Origin: Pleurotus djamor
Taxonomy: Eukaryota > Basidiomycota > Agaricomycetes > Agaricales > Pleurotaceae
DNA length: 64,000 nucleotides
Direction: 5' to 3'
NCBI GenBank assembly: GCA_029747585.1
Contig: JAPEVF010000168.1
Location: 18,200 to 82,199, forward strand
The notes under the pieces are model-generated. The model saw only the letters and a list, made by a program, of their open reading frames with translations, did no database searches and was not told where the DNA came from. How positions within the stretch are numbered: the stretch's first letter is position 1; each line of letters starts with the position of its first letter. Made by a program: the position numbers and the translations under genes. Shown in pieces: positions 59,423-64,000 of the stretch.

Positions 59423-61454
59423 CTATAATGCTTCCTTGGACATCCAACGTTTGACCATCTCCAGAGATTCAGTTGCTTTGTCGTATGGAACCTAAAGATG
59501 TTTAATTGGAGGTNTCATTAGCTGACGCAACAACACTTACCATATGACCTGCACCATGGACCGTGGCGAAAGTGAGCCCTTTCGCNCTTCGCGTCTTNCC
59601 CGCGAACTTCCCATTGACGGTCCAATCAACCAATTCCTTCTTCCCAAACTCCTCCTTCCCGCTCCACTCCATATCGAGCGTCCACTTCTGATTTCCCAGC
59701 CAGTTGCAAATCCAATCGTACGAACCAACATAGATAAGAACCCTGACACCGCGTTCGAGCAAAGCGGCGACGTGATCGACGGTTGGGTGGAACATGTCCA
59801 GAGCCAGAGTGAATGCGTTGTGGACGTTCGGATCTGCTATAGTGAAGTTCTCGCGCACGGAAGGATCCACCCCAAGTAGGTCACGAACATCCGGTCGAGA
59901 CAGGTAATTTTGGATATGTCTAGCGTCGTCTGAGCTCGCAAAGATGGCTAAGAGAAATGGGGTACGTACATGGTTAAGGGGTAACAGTATGTCTCTTCAT
60001 ACTTGCCTTCGCAATCTTTGCTGATATCGTATGGATTTTTGCCTATTTATAGTTGGCGTTGAGGAGATGTCAGATCGATGTGGGATGCTAATATACTGAG
60101 AGAAAAGAACAGACCCGCAAGAATATATGGTGCAGAGACCGCTTCTTGACAGAGAGTGGTAGCGGCGTTGCAGTCAATGGCGTCGAAGTGGTCGATACAG
60201 GCTGCCTTGAACCATCGTTGACATCGAGGCATCTTGGGAAAATCTGTAAGCAAAGAACCACACTATTGGAGATCGGGCGCTGACCATTTGTTTCATTGTG
60301 ATGCAGGTGCTGATGAAGACGGGTATTGGTGAGTAATCAATGGTTTGAGGATCGACGGGGTCATACCTAATACTCTGGAAGGGCGCAATGGACGCGTGGG
60401 TGCATTGGAACTCTGCCCAGGCAGGTACCATACTATAGAAGTCAGTCAGCCCGTTGCCTTTTGATCATATGAGACATTTGCTTGGTGAGGTATCAAAGAG
60501 TAACTAGTCACCGATCATGACAGAGGTGAGGTTGATTGGCGTCATTTCCTGTTCAATCAATTTCGCATTTTGATCATAGATGGCAGCAGCAAACGAGGGT
60601 AGGTAGCGGCCCTGCAATAGAACGGCATAAGCTCAGCGCGGAAGATGCTTCAAGAAGGACTCACGCCATAAGACTCGCCCGAGAGATGGAACCCGCGTCC
60701 TTGAAACTTAGAAAAGTTCTCGAAAAAGATAGCAACAAATGCGGCAATATCTTGGGCCGCTTCCTCTGTAGTGCTCTAAGACCAGGATAAGAAACGGACT
60801 ATGTCATTCACCAAGGGCAGCTTACCACGAATTCGCCATAATCAGCGTATGAATAGCCAACACCAACAGGCTGATCAATGAAGAAGATGTTGGCATTTGA
60901 ATTCCAGGATTCTGGATGGAAAGTGGGTCCGTTCTCATCGAGGATACGACAAGGACCGAGTTCCATGAACAAGCCCATAGCTGAGGAGCCGCCTGGTCCT
61001 CCGTTCGTCCAAAATACGACGTCATCTTTATCGGGGTCGTTCCGACTTTCGAAAAAGTAGAAGAACAGGTGTCTAGCCTCGATGTCNATGTAGCCAGTAT
61101 ACGAGCTAAAATTCACTGGGATCAGAGAGTAGGATAGGTAAGGTCGGTGAACACGCACTTGACTGTACTATCACAGAACTGGGTTCTCTTCGCTCTCACA
61201 CTGTACCTNGGAAACGCTGGATGTCCAAATACGGTGAAATCTGTTTCAACCAGAGCGTCCAAAGTCTTCAAGGGCGAAAAGCTGGGCGCATCGAAGGGAC
61301 GCGGATCGTAGACCTTTCCGACTTGCCCAAACGAACCAGGACGCTGGAAGTTGAAGATATCATAGTGGTCTTGCCGCGAGCTGGCAAGCGCAACACCACT
61401 AAAGGTCGCAACAAATAGAGTCTTGCGCATCTGGGAGCTGAGGGCAAATTTCAT
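59423..61454 (-). CDS. Secreted serine carboxypeptidase S3 (peptidase S10), closest to S1
   Basis: Ten exons in the S1 pattern; the first is 61454-61159 and the last ends at 59423. The signal peptide begins [19 protein letters not shown]1 lacks the first eight residues because its equivalent upstream ATG has become GTG. Catalytic motifs: [29 protein letters not shown] is as in S1 and S2, and the partner cysteine is likewise absent (FTIADPNV). All donors examined are GT, including those that are GC in S1 and S4. No Rhs gene lies next to it. Ambiguous bases at about 59512, 59586, 59598, 61087 and 61209. Confidence 0.87.
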
Positions 61455-63285
61455 GTGAGCGTTGTGGGTAAGAATGTGGGCTTTAAGCGTTCGCGTTGAA
61501 CGCCTGATGGGATTGTGGTAGAAGAAAGCATGCGGAAGCGGGCTAGAAATTCACACAGAAAGTTTATTTTAAAAATCGTCGAGTCTGCTGACGACTGCGC
61601 TCCTTCACGTTATGGATTTACAGCTGCTGGGGATGCGAGAAGGGGCAAGAATATTTGTGACCCAGTGGAGCTGAAGTCTTTGACTTGCGGGACATAGCCT
61701 GTTGAAGTTGTGTTGATCTACAAACCATCCGCTGTTGGTATCTATTATTTTAGCCACGAACTCATATAAATACCAACAGATAAGGCTTACTTTTTCAACA
61801 CCGCTCTCATCTCCACATCCCTTTGAGCTCATCCCGACCAATCTTCAAGGAAGCGTGCCATGTCAAGAACTTGAGCTACTGGGCTAACATTAGTTGAGTA
61901 GTTTCCTCCCAGCCGGCAGGTTTCAATAACTGCCTGGCCCGCCATCGACTGTCGACCTCAGAGCCACTGAACTCGCCATCCGCCTTGTCTCACCCTTAAG
62001 AAGAGACCCGCCGATCGTTCAAAGGTCCTCTAGAGCGTTCATCGTCAACGTGTGGCAGAGGCGTTTGGGATGTACTGGTGTCGTCGGGGCTTGGGATACG
62101 GCTTTGGCGAGTTCGGCGGGCTGCTGGGGAGGCAATTCATGTGCGCAGCTGACTTGGATTTTTGAACGGGGGATCCATTGTTGAATGGGCGGGATGATAG
62201 TGGTCGGCCGGGGGCGGATGATACCACGCACGAGTGGGTCGGAAGCCTGTCACTGTGTCCTTCCCGGAGATTTTGGATCGTCCGTTGCGGTGAATGGTTA
62301 ATATTTGCAGCGGCTGTCTTTCCTTTTTGCACAACCATTCTTTAGTTGAAAGAGTATGTATCATCTGTGATGTTGTACATTGAATTCAACCCTGTATCCA
62401 ATCGTACTCTAATCGCGCTAGGGCGGCCATGAGCCCGAAGCATTGAGGAGACGTCTGAGTAACGCACCTTGGCACATTAACCCAAATCTACGTAGTACGC
62501 TCAGTCGTCGTAGAGATGTTGACGGCGCCATCACCAGCGTCCTTAAGCACAACACGTACGAATCCAAGCACGGATACCACGGGTATCTTTGCATCATTTC
62601 TCCAACATTTCTCGACGAATTTGCTTCGTAGCGGACCTCAACCTGTTGGGAGTCCTGCAGCAACAGTCTTCTTAGTCACACTGGGGCTGATGTGTTTCCG
62701 ACTTGTGTTGGCTTTGGTTTCAAGGAATGTCATACTGGGATCGTTGACGGTTGGTTGACGGGGCAATGACGGGGAATTGAAGGGACGTTGGTTCGTGAAG
62801 CGCCCAGGCGGAAATGGTGGTTAGTGGGCGCTTCCGCTCTTCTACCACCAAGATCTTTCCAACATGGCGATTTACAGTGAATTGCATGTCCTCGACTCCT
62901 CCTCGATAATACTGGCATATATCCTTATATACCTTTCCGCACAGGAAAGGGGAAGAATATTTCGTCCCTCTCGCATCTGCTTCGAGTTGAATTTCGTTCG
63001 CGAAGCTACCAGTAACCACGGTCCACCCGTGGCAAACCCGTGGACCACTGGTCGTCCTCGTCAGACTTGCAGCCCTGCACCGCGATTATTGCCCAATCAT
63101 CTANTTTTTCTGCGTTTTCCTGGGCGCTGTGCTGCTTGCTGGATATATACAGAACTTAAGGAAAACGGAACGGAAGATTTCTGTTCGAGTCGGAGTTTTT
63201 CAGGCCAGAAACGAGTCGGCGGCTTTGCTTCCATGAAAACGTGTACTTGACGCGTCGATGGCGGATGATAAACGTTTAAATCTTT
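61455..63285. other. Intergenic; possible small genes not supported
   Basis: Minus-strand frames 62045-62338 (proline- and lysine-rich) and 62720-63019, and plus-strand frame 62516-62758 (hydrophobic end), overlap each other and lack domain evidence. The first 90 bp match the S1 upstream region, including AACGCTTAAAGCCCAC. Confidence 0.4.
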
Positions 63286-63289
63286 GATC

Positions 63290-63930
63290 GACTATTATCT
63301 GTTATCATCGCCCTTTGCTGGCGCGTCGCTTACGCGAACGCACTTGGGACGCGACGCGTATGTGGCGGTGACGGTGGCAGTGTTCAAAACCAGACATTCT
63401 GTTGATCGTCCAACCCATGTTGGCGCGTATTTGTGCCTCGCCACAACATCGAGTCTATAAAAGGCGGGTACAACTTCACTCGTTCTCCATCATCATCGAT
63501 CATCATCAAAGCCTTCTACTTCAAGTCAATGGGACACAATGGTGCGTGCTGACCTCTCATTCACCCATGCTGACCTTCGCTCCCCAGCTATCAACGGACA
63601 ATACTTATTGGCCACCGGACTATGGCTCCCCTCGCCGATCCGACAGTCGCCATCCTTTGTCGCCTCTCGCTGTTCACGTAGGCCTGATCAGTAGTCCATG
63701 GTCCCCTGAGTGGTCTGCAGTCCCGAGTGGGCTGCACACGTCGGGGATATGGAAGCGCTGGTTCTAGCCGTTGATCAGGGATTGAGACACTGGGGTGGTC
63801 TGGCTGTCGGGAGGCCTGTCGTGCACTGTCTGGTGGAAATGAAACGGAGGGGCTATCGTCGAGTTCGCTCGAGATTTTAGTCCAGCCGCGTTCAATCCAA
63901 TCATCAGTTTGTCCACAACATTCGAGAACT
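63290..63930 (+). repeat. Repeat family, unit F (inverted copy of unit E)
   Basis: ACGCGT (63354-63359), TATA (about 63455-63462), a leader ending ACACAATG at 63541, an intron 63542-63587 (GTGCGT...CCCCAG), then the module to about 63905. The spliced frame from ATG 63539 stays open for about 60 residues and ends GIWKRWF, whereas unit E stops after 14. Homology with E stops near the CCAATCATCAGT sequence at about 63897. Confidence 0.7.
63354..63462 (+). promoter_or_regulatory. Conserved promoter of repeat unit F
   Basis: ACGCGT about 100 bp upstream of a CTATAAAAGGCGGG TATA region, as in unit E. Confidence 0.55.
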
Positions 63931-64000
63931 ACATTGCTAATGGTGCTTCGGGATCAAAGAGGGTCGAAAACGGCCCACTATTTAGGACCTTAGCGCAGAT

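Noticed and set aside
62045..62338. 97-codon basic, proline-rich minus-strand frame
   Set aside because: Low complexity, no domain, no splice or promoter support; kept only as a remark.

Overview
The window is nuclear DNA of a filamentous basidiomycete, most likely an Agaricomycete. Genes carry many short introns (about 45-70 bp, GT...AG with CTNAY-type branch sites), TATA boxes sit shortly upstream of several starts, and lineage-typical families occur (DUF6534 membrane proteins, a CPY-like S10 peptidase family, WWDD-type seven-helix proteins, a HeLo/MLKL-type four-helix protein). It is a draft assembly: single ambiguous bases occur at about 30064, 31774 and 38424, many lie between 51.7 and 63.1 kb, and an 11-N gap sits at about 52907.

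Layout. 1-2.1 kb: the 3' part of a homoserine O-acetyltransferase gene and an uncharacterised gene. 2.7-12.9 kb: an accessory region of duplicated blocks. It holds a family of modular, TATA-driven, spliced repeat units, two paralogous small genes (5925-6418 and 9832-10470), a tiny secreted-peptide gene (5358-5564), a 20-bp minisatellite and decayed relics. 14.4-23.2 kb and 33.7-42.3 kb: two copies of one convergent module, a secreted serine carboxypeptidase gene running into a very large SpvB/Rhs (YD-repeat) gene. Between and around them lie housekeeping genes: cullin-4-like, ADAL-type deaminase, DUF6534 protein, Med21 and Rtf2 (divergent), then phosphatidylserine decarboxylase, a type I metacaspase and the E2 of branched-chain ketoacid dehydrogenase. 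51.1-52.7 kb: a probable myristoylated HeLo-like protein with two imperfect C-terminal repeats, laid out like the HET-s prion protein. 53.0-61.5 kb: two more carboxypeptidase paralogues flanking a tail-to-tail pair of seven-helix protein genes. The right edge repeats, inverted, the repeat unit plus carboxypeptidase arrangement seen at 12.3-16.4 kb.

Most notable: (1) the twice-present carboxypeptidase/Rhs pair, with bacterial-type Rhs architecture in genes broken by introns at matching places; (2) the HET-s-like candidate signalling-amyloid protein, about 2.3 kb from a metacaspase; (3) the modular repeat family with a conserved promoter (TATA plus ACGCGT) and splice signals but no conserved reading frame. 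Functions of these three are inferences from architecture only.
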